23,832 nt of DNA from a virus, in IMG/VR virus record IMGVR_UViG_3300028864_000101, positions 1 to 23,832 of that record; one strand, written 5' to 3'. The first letter of the stretch is position 1; each line of letters starts with the position of its first letter. The notes beneath the pieces were generated by a model. The model was not told the DNA's origin and did not search any database. It worked only from the letters and a program-made list of their open reading frames with translations. The translations under genes and the position numbers were made by a program. Shown here piece by piece: positions 15,198 to 22,771 of this stretch.

Positions 15198-15665
15198 TCA
15201 CTCTCCTTCATATTCTAAGTTTAAAATTAATTCTTCCATTGGTTCATAATCTGTAGTATCTTCTATTTCTTCAATACTGTATAAATCAAAACTGCATACT
15301 AAAACTGTATCAACAATAGTGCTATCTACTCCATCTTCAAGAACTGGCATTGAAAAAGCATCTGTTACTTGCACATCTTCCAAGAAGGTATTTTCAATTA
15401 TATCTTGCATTTTAAGATTATCAATTTTGTATTTATACCGATTTTTTGCAAAAAAATAAACTCTACATGTTAGAGTTCTTTCTTTATTACAACTATTAAA
15501 TTTTCCTGTTTTATTATCTTCAATTTGAATTTTTAAATATGGTCTTAAAGTTTTTTCTGTTATATCATCCTCTGGCTTAATTTCTACATCGCTAAGACTT
15601 GTACCAATTAATGCATTTTGAATCATGATTTTAATTGCCTTATTAATTTGTATAAGATTAATCAT
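15198..15665 (-). CDS. Tail terminator protein (PBSX-like, DUF6838-type)
   Basis: A 155-residue acidic protein in the slot between the gp10-like tail completion gene and the sheath gene, where PBSX-like phages encode the tail terminator that caps the tube and joins the tail to the head. Seen: INKAIKIMIQNAL near the N-terminus, EKTLRPYLKIQIEDNKTGKF, the RTLTCRVYFFAKNRYKYKID strand-turn that recurs in this family, and a strongly acidic C-terminus (IEEIEDTTDYEPMEELIL). The ATG at 15665 follows AAAGGA. The stop codon overlaps a possible GTG start of the sheath gene. The family name is from memory of similar proteins. Confidence 0.75.
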   Translation of the reverse strand: MINLIQINKAIKIMIQNALIGTSLSDVEIKPEDDITEKTLRPYLKIQIEDNKTGKFNSCNKERTLTCRVYFFAKNRYKYKIDNLKMQDIIENTFLEDVQVTDAFSMPVLEDGVDSTIVDTVLVCSFDLYSIEEIEDTTDYEPMEELILNLEYEGE

Positions 15666-15668
15666 AAG

Positions 15669-16100
15669 TTATAATCCTTTCAGAAATACTTGTTGAAGCC
15701 AATCTTCAACATCTGTATAATAACCACTTTCAAAAAGTTTAGCAGCTTGTTCCATAAAATGAAATCCTGGTATAAACTTTTCATTACCTTTTGCGCCTTT
15801 ATGTGGTTTCCACATGTATCCTTGATCTAATAAATGAGCATGTGGACTATTATTATATGCTCTCGAACTCCAAACACCATTATATTTGTATGCCTTACCG
15901 CTTTTAAATCCTTTAATAAGATTACCTGTTTTTTCATCTATTCCCTTACTTTTATATGCATCTTTATTAGCTTTATTAAGCTTATTAGATTCTTTCTTTA
16001 TGAATTTTCTGGATTCCTTTGGCATAGTATCATTTGCTCTAGCTGTTAATTTTTTTTCGAACTTTGTTAATTCACTTATATCAAAGCCATCATTACTCAT
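15669..16100 (-). CDS. HK97 gp10-like tail completion / head-tail joining protein
   Basis: A 143-residue basic protein of the HK97 gp10-like family, which occupies the head-tail joining region. The recognisable features are a Lys-rich N-terminal helix (ELTKFEKKLTARANDTMPKE), DEKTGNLIKGFKSGKAYKYN, and the family motif NNSPHAHLLDQGYMWKPHKG, followed by PGFHFMEQA. I place the start at ATG 16100 (MSNDGFDISE), because the AGGAGG site lies six bases before it. The in-frame ATG at 16115 precedes that site, so MRRYI would be the ribosome binding site misread as protein. Confidence 0.87.
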   Translation of the reverse strand: MSNDGFDISELTKFEKKLTARANDTMPKESRKFIKKESNKLNKANKDAYKSKGIDEKTGNLIKGFKSGKAYKYNGVWSSRAYNNSPHAHLLDQGYMWKPHKGAKGNEKFIPGFHFMEQAAKLFESGYYTDVEDWLQQVFLKGL

Positions 16101-16216
16101 GATATACCTCCTCATAAATTGAAATAATGAATATATTAAACTTTATAAAAGTTACTCCATTCCCACACTCCCAAAGAACATCTTTCACTCATAGATTTAT
16201 ATAGCTTAATATTTAC

Positions 16217-16576
16217 CTATTTTTCAATTATTTCTTCTACAAATATTTCTAAAAACTCATTGCTAAAGAAAGGATTGAGAATATATTTAATATCAAATCT
16301 GTGTTCTTTAGGATTTATACTTGATTTATTTTCTGTATATTTTATATACATGCTATCTGTAATATTTTTACCAGAAGCATATCTAACTTTTATTTTATGA
16401 GTGACATTAGAGAGCATTGTATTAGCCTGTTGCTTTTGTAAACTTCCTGTTTGTGGTATTATATCTGACCAAATACTTTTTATTAGCCCTGGACCATGAT
16501 CCTTCTCTTCAACTTCATTTATGAATTCTATATCATTACTCCATATTTCTATTTTTTTATTTAATCTGCTTCTCAT
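16217..16576 (-). CDS. Head closure / head-tail adaptor protein (Phage_H_T_join)
   Basis: A 119-residue protein of the SPP1 gp16/HK97-type head closure family. The order of motifs is typical: N-terminal RSRLNKKIEIWS, IKSIWSDIIPQTGSLQKQQA, VTHKIKVRYASGKNITDSMY with a YIKY strand, and a C-terminal RFDIKYILNPFFSNEFLEIF. It binds between the connector ring and the tail. The ATG at 16576 follows AGAGGTG. A 116-nt stretch without a clear gene follows its stop (see findings). Confidence 0.85.
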   Translation of the reverse strand: MRSRLNKKIEIWSNDIEFINEVEEKDHGPGLIKSIWSDIIPQTGSLQKQQANTMLSNVTHKIKVRYASGKNITDSMYIKYTENKSSINPKEHRFDIKYILNPFFSNEFLEIFVEEIIEK

Positions 16577-16585
16577 AAATCACCT

Positions 16586-16864
16586 CTAAACAGTTGGTAA
16601 ACTTTTAATAGCTAATTGAGTTACAAAGTTATTAAATAGTGAAGAGAACTTTAAATCACCAGGTGTTAAATCCCATATGTCATTTACTCCTATAGTAAGT
16701 GCTGCTATCCCTAATTCTGTTTCAATTTGTTCCTGTGATACTCCACTGTTTAGCATATAATATTTAACACCTATAGTTTTAATTAATAATCCACTATCAT
16801 TATCATCACTATCATCAGCATTTAACCCTATTTTAACTTTTTCTAGTATTTCATTATCAGTCAT
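16586..16864 (-). CDS. Head-tail connector protein (gp6-like)
   Basis: A 92-residue helical, acidic protein with the profile of gp6-type connectors that form a ring under the portal. Seen: N-terminal MTDNEILEKVKIGLNADDSD, a central YYMLNSGVSQEQIETELGIA helix pair, GVNDIWDLTPGDLKFSSLFN and NFVTQLAIKSL. Position directly before the head closure gene supports this. The ATG at 16864 follows AGGTG, which overlaps the preceding stop. Confidence 0.8.
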   Translation of the reverse strand: MTDNEILEKVKIGLNADDSDDNDSGLLIKTIGVKYYMLNSGVSQEQIETELGIAALTIGVNDIWDLTPGDLKFSSLFNNFVTQLAIKSLPTV

Positions 16865-16872
16865 AATCGCAC

Positions 16873-17466
16873 CTACACAATCAAATAAACATCAACAATT
16901 TTTCCATTTAATGAACTATTTAAATCAATTGTATTACTTTCTAATACTGTAGCACTTGTAGCAACTGTTGGTGCTGTAGCCTCTTTAATATTATCAAAAC
17001 AAGCAGCTAATATAGTATTGTGAGGTAATTTATAAGGTAATCCTAGTTTTTCACCAAAACCAACGCTAACAGTATCACCACTCGCATTAGTTTTAATTGG
17101 TAAATCAATCTCTGTTACTGTTTTAAATGCTTTATTTCCCTCTACTGCTGTAGTTCCATTTAAAGCTATAGTCTCAGTAATTGATTCATTATTATAATTA
17201 GTTCCTTTTATAACAACATTCCCTACTATTCCAGCTGCATTACCTATGATTTTTATATTTCTTGGTACTGCTGGATTAGTTATATTACTTATAATAGCTT
17301 GTATTGCTGCGGTTAATGTTGTTGCTGCTAATATTGAAGTATTGCTTGCAGCAACTGCACAAGTACCTCCTATTTGAAAATGCACAATTGAGCTTCCAGT
17401 TATTTTTAATCCACTTACATCACTTTTAACCTTTGAATTAGTTTTCGTGTTAAAACCTATGAACAT
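16873..17466 (-). CDS. Capsid-associated protein, possible decoration protein
   Basis: A 197-residue, Thr/Ala/Ile-rich, probably all-beta protein directly after the major capsid gene. It opens MFIGFNTKTNSKVKSDVSGL and carries GTCAVAASNTSILAATTLTA, a central NVVIKGTNYNNESITETIAL strand pair, AVEGNKAFKTVTEIDLP, and a hydrophobic C-terminal strand KIVDVYLIV. The middle portion resembles an Ig-like or fibre-type beta-sandwich. No named family is recognised with certainty. Its position and composition suggest a head decoration or head-fibre protein, although proteins here may also be connector parts. The ATG at 17466 follows AGGTAGG. A GC-rich hairpin lies between it and the capsid gene, so it may be transcribed less than the capsid. 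Confidence 0.55.
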   Translation of the reverse strand: MFIGFNTKTNSKVKSDVSGLKITGSSIVHFQIGGTCAVAASNTSILAATTLTAAIQAIISNITNPAVPRNIKIIGNAAGIVGNVVIKGTNYNNESITETIALNGTTAVEGNKAFKTVTEIDLPIKTNASGDTVSVGFGEKLGLPYKLPHNTILAACFDNIKEATAPTVATSATVLESNTIDLNSSLNGKIVDVYLIV

Positions 17467-17492
17467 TTTTCCTACCTACCTTTCATTTCAAA

Positions 17493-17516
17493 TTAAAAGG
17501 TGAGGTTTCCCCCACC
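17493..17516 (-). terminator. Intrinsic terminator/attenuator after the major capsid gene
   Basis: On the minus strand GGTGGGG-GAAA-CCTCACC forms a 7-bp GC-rich stem (one G-U pair) with a GNRA-type GAAA loop, followed by TTTTAA. It begins 6 nt after the capsid stop codon. It is by far the most GC-rich local structure in this AT-rich window. Confidence 0.75.
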
Positions 17517-17522
17517 AATTCA

Positions 17523-18773
17523 TTAAGCTTTTTTAACTCTTAAAAATCCATTTGCTGATACTACATTTCCACCTACAAATATTGAAGATTTATTTGCGAT
17601 CATACCTTGTTTAAATTTGTAATCCATAGAACGTTGTACATCCATTTCACTGAATACAGTTAAAAGATAGTTCTCAAGTGGGCCATAAGCCATACAATAT
17701 TGACCAATAGTAGCTCCACTTGTTATTGAATAACAAGCACTATTAATAATATAAGGTATTGTATTTATAGTACCTGTATTTCCATTTGTTACTATTTCAT
17801 ATATTTTCTTTCCATTAGCATCTCTTAATAAAGAAAATGCTTTAAGATCTTTCTTATTTAAAATTAAAACTGATGCAGATTCTACATCTTCATCTCCACC
17901 AAAACCAAAAATAATGTTATCTAATGTGTCTTCATCTATTGCACTAATAGATACGTCAGTGGCTATATCTATTGCAGTTGCATTGGCAGAAAATATTCCA
18001 ACTAAATGACCAGTTGTACCATCTCCAACTAATATTTCTCTTGATATCTTCTTTCTTGATGCAATAGTTACACCTTTTAAAACCTCTGCATCATAGTTTG
18101 CTGCTGAAAGTTTTAATAATTCCTCTGTATCTTCTGCGTAAGAAGTAATCTTAGTTTTATTAATAGTTGCATATCCAAATGTTGGTTCTGCTGAATTATA
18201 GTCACTACCTTCAGTAGTATAATCACCAGTACCATACCCTTTAACATATCCTTTTGAGTAAGATTCACCACCAATTAATGGTTTAGTAGTAACTTTGTCT
18301 ATTAATCCAGATACTTGATTAAAAACTGGATTTAATGTAGTATCAGTATATTTTGCTAATAATACATTAGAAGCAATTGTTACACTTCTACCTTCAAGTA
18401 AATCCTTTCCTCTTTTTTCAGCTTCTTCTTTTACTTTTGCTGCTCTTCCTTCTAAATTTTCATCAATTTGTGCTCCTGCTGAATATGTTCCCATAGGCTT
18501 TAATCCACCTTCTGGTTGCTTTCCTCTTGATTCAATTACTGTACCTGCTGGTGGGTCCATTGCTGCAATGTTAGGATCAATTCCTGGAGTATCACTTCTT
18601 GCTTCTTCTTCTTTTATAATCTCATCAAGTTCAGCTATTTCAACGTTTAAATTTTCTAATTCTGCATTAATGCTTCTTAATTCTGCAATATCCTCTGTAG
18701 AGTTTGCCTTTTTGCCTAAAGTTGCTTTTCTTTCGTTCTTTGTATTTAATAGTTTTAATAATTTCTTTTTCAT
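17523..18773 (-). CDS. Major capsid protein, HK97 fold
   Basis: A 416-residue HK97-type major capsid precursor. Residues 1-60 are a charged coiled-coil delta domain (ELRSINAELENLNVEIAELD) that acts as scaffold; residues 60-125 are a low-complexity linker. The mature protein probably starts around residues 108-130, near NLEGRAAKVKEEAEKRGKDL, after cleavage by the protease encoded upstream. The fold domain includes KVTTKPLIGGESYSKGY-like strands, a TKITSYAEDTEELLKLSAAN spine-helix region and RKKISREILVGDGTTGHLVG, with the family C-terminus MDYKFKQGMIANKSSIFVGG. The ATG at 18773 follows AGGAG. Whether subunits crosslink as in HK97 cannot be told from sequence. Confidence 0.94.
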   Translation of the reverse strand: MKKKLLKLLNTKNERKATLGKKANSTEDIAELRSINAELENLNVEIAELDEIIKEEEARSDTPGIDPNIAAMDPPAGTVIESRGKQPEGGLKPMGTYSAGAQIDENLEGRAAKVKEEAEKRGKDLLEGRSVTIASNVLLAKYTDTTLNPVFNQVSGLIDKVTTKPLIGGESYSKGYVKGYGTGDYTTEGSDYNSAEPTFGYATINKTKITSYAEDTEELLKLSAANYDAEVLKGVTIASRKKISREILVGDGTTGHLVGIFSANATAIDIATDVSISAIDEDTLDNIIFGFGGDEDVESASVLILNKKDLKAFSLLRDANGKKIYEIVTNGNTGTINTIPYIINSACYSITSGATIGQYCMAYGPLENYLLTVFSEMDVQRSMDYKFKQGMIANKSSIFVGGNVVSANGFLRVKKA

Positions 18774-18786
18774 TTAATCCACTCTC

Positions 18787-19599
18787 CTATAATTTTAATA
18801 ATGTTTGTGTTCTAAGTCTTTCTAGTTCTAAGTTTTGTGAATCTTTATTCCTGCATTGTCTATTATCCATTTCTTTCATGTCTGTTTGATTGTTACAATT
18901 TGAACTTGAACATGAACTACAGCAACGTGTACAATTAGCACAGGAACAATTATTACAATCCATGCCACTTCTTTTATTTGATTTATTTGAACTCTCCAGT
19001 TCTTGGGATCTTGCATTCTCCAATACAATTTTGGCACTATCCAGTGTTTCTTTATCTCTTGATGAAGCTATATCTGTGCCATCGTAAGCTGGAAAGCTAA
19101 CAACAGAAACTTCCACTACTTTTTCTATGACTTCAATATGCCTAGTTGGCATATCAGTGTCTAATCCTTCCCATCTTTCTTGGGATACATAAAAAATAAA
19201 ACTCATACCATCCATATCACCTCGGTTTATGGAACTGTATAAGCTTTTTGCATCATTATTATTTTCAATATCTAAATTAGCTCTAACAGCTAACCCTATA
19301 TTATCTACTTGTAATTGTAATGTAGAATTTACATTATTATTTCTACTTCTTGCAAGTGGAATTTTTTCTAAATCATGATTTACACTTAAAAGAACATCTG
19401 TAAAATCTGTTCTTGCAAATGCCCCTGGTTCTATAATTTCATTAAACCAACCACTTATATTTGTCATTTGTCCAAATACAGCTGCATGACCACTTATTAT
19501 TGATTGATCACTGTTTTCTGTTGGGTCCATTGCTCGCAAATCTGCTACTACAAAATTACGTTTTGCTCTTTCACCTGTTTTCGGTAACTTTTTACCCAT
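18787..19599 (-). CDS. Prohead protease (HK97 family, U35) with Cys-rich tail
   Basis: A 270-residue prohead maturation protease that removes the capsid delta domains. The catalytic core covers residues 1-180: GHAAVFGQMTNISGWFNEII, then LLSVNHDLEKIPLARS with catalytic His75, GDMDGMSFIFYVSQERW with catalytic Ser133, and VVEVSVVSFPAYDGTDIASS. After residue 200 comes an unusual extension with nine Cys, eight of them between residues 215 and 235 (CNNCSCANCTRCC then SSC and SSSNC). I use ATG 19599 as the start, since GGAGGT lies seven bases before it and the in-frame ATG at 19614 lies just before that site. The gene overlaps the portal gene by 8 nt. Confidence 0.92.
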   Translation of the reverse strand: MGKKLPKTGERAKRNFVVADLRAMDPTENSDQSIISGHAAVFGQMTNISGWFNEIIEPGAFARTDFTDVLLSVNHDLEKIPLARSRNNNVNSTLQLQVDNIGLAVRANLDIENNNDAKSLYSSINRGDMDGMSFIFYVSQERWEGLDTDMPTRHIEVIEKVVEVSVVSFPAYDGTDIASSRDKETLDSAKIVLENARSQELESSNKSNKRSGMDCNNCSCANCTRCCSSCSSSNCNNQTDMKEMDNRQCRNKDSQNLELERLRTQTLLKL

Positions 19600-20845
19600 T
19601 GCTATTACCTCCATCCTGTTTTATTTTTGCATTATTTAATTGATATTGGGTAGCGACATTAGTATCAACATAATTTAAACTTATTGTACGTCTATTCCCA
19701 GTACCATCTACCAAAGGCGCATAACCTAATATTGCAAGCTTTTGGTCATCAGTTAATAGTCCTTGAGCTCCTGCTATATTTAATAAATCTAACTTTGATT
19801 TAGTGCTTAGATACATCATATCTTTTTGATAAAATACAATTTCATTCCCAACATCTAATTCTCTTTGACTAAACATACATTTAGAAAATGCTTGACCTAA
19901 TCTAATTAATATAGGTTCTAAAGTTTTCTCATAAAATGCCTGGTAATCATCATCATTGTATACACCAGTTAAAATTGGTATTGATACTCCAAACCAATTT
20001 AAGACTTTATCCTGAAGAAATTGCATTGTATCTTTATCTATTAATTTAGGATCTACATCTAACGGAATATAATCACCTTTCAAATCTAAAGCAGCCATTC
20101 CAGTATCACCACTTGATATAGCTTCTTCTAACCTTTTTCTTTCTGCTTTTTGACCTTCATCATCCATCATTGTATTAATTTTTAAAATACCTCTAATACT
20201 TAAGCTAGTTTTTATAGCCTTTCCTACACCTTGTAATGTTGTATCATTTATATCTAATACTTTTAATAGTGCTGAATTATCAGGTTGTCCATTGTAGCCA
20301 CCACCCATTATGTCATTTACACTGAATTTTTTTCTAATATGAATCACATCAGAATATGGTAATGTATAATCTCTACCACTACTAAAATAAAATTTAATAA
20401 ACATAGTTCCAGTAGGATCTTGTAAAAATTCTACTTGTATCGGATTCAAAGGATAAAACCCAGTATAAGAAACCTGTTTATTCCCATTTACATCAGTATA
20501 AGTATCATAAGTTGGATAAATGAAAACATTGTAGTTCATAAATAACAACCATATACACTTTTCAATAAATTCTGATGTTGTCATAAGCTCATTGGGAGCA
20601 AATTTAAATAATCTATTTATACTAGATTTTGGTGCCTGCTGCAGACCTTGGCTATTAGTAAAAATATGTCTTGGTTGAAGCTTACTACATTCAGAAGCTA
20701 TAATATCTATGCAATTTTGAACTATGTCAGATACGTAAATATTCTTACCAAATTGACTAAAAGTAGGATAACTACCATCAAGCATTTTTGCATACTGTAG
20801 ATTTCTATTTGATTGATTATTGTTAAATAAACTTTGTAATAACAT
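19592..20845 (-). CDS. Portal protein, HK97 family
   Basis: A 417-residue portal protein, the 12-subunit ring at the head vertex through which DNA passes. Seen: N-terminal QNCIDIIASECSKLQPRHIF, PNELMTTSEFIEKCIWLLFM, the central DVIHIRKKFSVNDIMGGGYN, a helical LQDKVLNWFGVSIPILTG clip/stem region, and a C-terminal KSKLDLLNIAGAQGLLTDDQ and RRTISLNYVDTN typical of the family. Length fits. The ATG at 20845 is preceded by AAAGGAGG, which overlaps the end of the 57-residue membrane protein gene. The end overlaps the protease start. Confidence 0.94.
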   Translation of the reverse strand: MLLQSLFNNNQSNRNLQYAKMLDGSYPTFSQFGKNIYVSDIVQNCIDIIASECSKLQPRHIFTNSQGLQQAPKSSINRLFKFAPNELMTTSEFIEKCIWLLFMNYNVFIYPTYDTYTDVNGNKQVSYTGFYPLNPIQVEFLQDPTGTMFIKFYFSSGRDYTLPYSDVIHIRKKFSVNDIMGGGYNGQPDNSALLKVLDINDTTLQGVGKAIKTSLSIRGILKINTMMDDEGQKAERKRLEEAISSGDTGMAALDLKGDYIPLDVDPKLIDKDTMQFLQDKVLNWFGVSIPILTGVYNDDDYQAFYEKTLEPILIRLGQAFSKCMFSQRELDVGNEIVFYQKDMMYLSTKSKLDLLNIAGAQGLLTDDQKLAILGYAPLVDGTGNRRTISLNYVDTNVATQYQLNNAKIKQDGGNSNG

Positions 20846-20848
20846 CTG

Positions 20849-21022
20849 CTATCCTCCTTTTCTTGCAATAAAAAAAGCAAATGCAATAAAGCAAATGCCT
20901 AATACTATATATCCAGCTGGAATAAATATTCTAAATACTCCCATAGATAATAAAATAATTCCTATTATTAATAAAATATCATCAATACATTTTGTAATTA
21001 TTTTAAAATACTTTTTTAACAA
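20849..21022 (-). CDS. Small two-span membrane protein between terminase and portal (DUF1056-like)
   Basis: A 57-residue hydrophobic protein starting at TTG 21022, with GGAGGTG six bases upstream at the very end of the large terminase gene. Residues about 15-34 (DDILLIIGIILLSMGVFRIF) and 36-53 (AGYIVLGICFIAFAFFIA) are two membrane spans; both ends are Lys/Arg-rich (KKYFKIITK and ARKGG). Size, layout and the slot between terL and portal match the small DUF1056 proteins of Firmicutes phages, named head-tail joining in databases without much support. Its stop is 3 nt from the portal ATG, so it is firmly within the packaging operon. The function is unknown. Confidence 0.75.
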   Translation of the reverse strand: MLKKYFKIITKCIDDILLIIGIILLSMGVFRIFIPAGYIVLGICFIAFAFFIARKGG

Positions 21023-21034
21023 TCAATCACCTCC

Positions 21035-22771
21035 TTATGCAGTTCTTTTTACCAAATCTAAGAATGTAGGTCTATTATCTATATAAATTCTATAACATAT
21101 TATAGTGGTTACAGCTCCATCTATTTTCTTATCATCTTGCCCTTGAACTTTTGTTGGCATTATATCTTGTTTGCTATTTATAACAAATGCAGTATTTTCA
21201 AGACACCATTTATCTACAGGATTATTATTATAAATTATCAATTTCTTTTTCAAGTCCTTTTCAACTAATCTCATAGGCTCGCTCATGGTTCCAAAATCTT
21301 GATTAACTCTTGTACAATCAAAACCATAACTCTCCATTTCTTTAACCCAATATATAGCTGACCACTTATCATATCCAGTATTAAATACTCTGATATTATA
21401 ATCTTTATATAATTTATAAAACCATGCTGAAACTAACCTAAAATCATTTTCATTACCTGGGGATATAGTTATATATCTATCTGCTATCCATTGTTTGAAC
21501 ATAGGCAAATCTTCTTTTGATAAATTATCTAACTTTGATTCAGGAATGAAATAGTGTTGATAAAAATATTTGTGATCATCTCCTGGCTTCATAAGCATTA
21601 TTCTAGCACTTGTTAAATCTCCAGTCTTTGAAAGGTCTCCAGCTCCTATAGCAAAACAATTTCTAAAGTCTTCTAAACTAAATGTTTCTTTATTTTCAAT
21701 ATCTTCTGTAGACAACCATGCTGCAGAATTATTTTGTTTAATATTAAAGTCTTTAGATAATACAAAGACTTTTGTTGGTTTACTTGTCTTGGCTTCCTCT
21801 ATCATTTGTCTTAAGAAACTTTTTTTCTTAACTACTCCTAATGATGGATTGGATTTGTAATGGCTTTCTTCATCTTGCCATACTTCTCTTTCATTGTCTT
21901 GAGTATAAAGCCATATTAACCAACGTGGCCTTTCAAGTTCACCATCTAATACTTGTCTAGCTTCTTTCAATCTACCATCTAAGTATCCATCATTAACAAC
22001 TCCTTCCGTTGTTAACTCAAAGTATAGTGGTTCTTCTTGTGTGCTTAGTGCTTGTCTGATAGGCATTATAGAACTATTATCTTTAAGTTCATGCACTTCA
22101 TCAACTGCCCCTACTCCAATATTACGACCTTCTTTTGCTCCTGTCTTAGCAGATATCTTTTTAATTGTGCCTTTATTTTGATATGAAAACTTACCTTTTT
22201 TCTTTTTAGTTTTAGGATTACCAAAAAACATACCTTTTATAGTTTTTCTAGTTCTTTTTTCGAGAGATGGACTATCCTCTCTCATTGAGTTTATAGCTTG
22301 GAACATTAAATCAGCAGATTCATAGTCATTACTGGAGCATAGTATTTTTAATCCTATAGGACCACACCACCATTCTGCTAAACAGATTGCAGATACTAAA
22401 GGAGTTTTACCATTCTTTCTTCCAACTAGAAATAATACATCTTGATATAATCTTACTTGCCTTCCTATTTCTTCATCAAATATCTTAAATGAATATATGG
22501 CTTCTATAAATGCTTTTTGATAGAGCAATAGCAAAAAAGGCTTTCCAGCAAAAGGTGCTTCACTATGTTTGCATTTTTCTTCTATGAATTTAATTCTTTT
22601 ATGGCCATCTGAAAAATCTATAGTTATATCAGGATCATCAAAGTGAGTTAATAAAATATCTAATTGTTGCATTAATTCATGGCCAATAATTATTTCTCCG
22701 CTTTTACATTTCTCAATGTATTGCATTAACCATGAATATTGACCATTATAAGTGCAATCAATTATATTCAT
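21035..22771 (-). CDS. Terminase large subunit (TerL, HK97/Terminase_1 type)
   Basis: A 578-residue packaging motor ATPase and nuclease. ATPase motifs: a Walker A variant VGRKNGKT at 116-123, Walker B VGAVDE at 220-225 with the catalytic Glu225 followed by VHE, and a coupling-type TTEG at 254-257. The nuclease domain starts with FAIGAGDLSKTGDLTSAR, in which Asp379 and Asp385 are the likely metal ligands, and ends with a QGQDDKKIDGAVTTIICYRI segment carrying another acidic residue. Length is normal. The ATG at 22771 overlaps the stop of the 66-residue gene (ATGA), and the ribosome binding site is weak, so translation is probably coupled to that gene. Confidence 0.95.
   Translation of the reverse strand: MNIIDCTYNGQYSWLMQYIEKCKSGEIIIGHELMQQLDILLTHFDDPDITIDFSDGHKRIKFIEEKCKHSEAPFAGKPFLLLLYQKAFIEAIYSFKIFDEEIGRQVRLYQDVLFLVGRKNGKTPLVSAICLAEWWCGPIGLKILCSSNDYESADLMFQAINSMREDSPSLEKRTRKTIKGMFFGNPKTKKKKGKFSYQNKGTIKKISAKTGAKEGRNIGVGAVDEVHELKDNSSIMPIRQALSTQEEPLYFELTTEGVVNDGYLDGRLKEARQVLDGELERPRWLIWLYTQDNEREVWQDEESHYKSNPSLGVVKKKSFLRQMIEEAKTSKPTKVFVLSKDFNIKQNNSAAWLSTEDIENKETFSLEDFRNCFAIGAGDLSKTGDLTSARIMLMKPGDDHKYFYQHYFIPESKLDNLSKEDLPMFKQWIADRYITISPGNENDFRLVSAWFYKLYKDYNIRVFNTGYDKWSAIYWVKEMESYGFDCTRVNQDFGTMSEPMRLVEKDLKKKLIIYNNNPVDKWCLENTAFVINSKQDIMPTKVQGQDDKKIDGAVTTIICYRIYIDNRPTFLDLVKRTA

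Noticed and set aside
16101-16115. gp10-like protein starting at ATG 16115 (MRRYI)
   Set aside because: The AGGAGG translated there as Arg-Arg is the ribosome binding site for ATG 16100.
18890-19087. Plus-strand frame rich in Gln and Leu opposite the protease tail
   Set aside because: It is the complement of the Cys/Asn-rich codons and has no ribosome binding site.
19600-19614. Prohead protease starting at ATG 19614 (MEVIA)
   Set aside because: Those codons contain the GGAGGT site that serves ATG 19599; no ribosome binding site lies before 19614.
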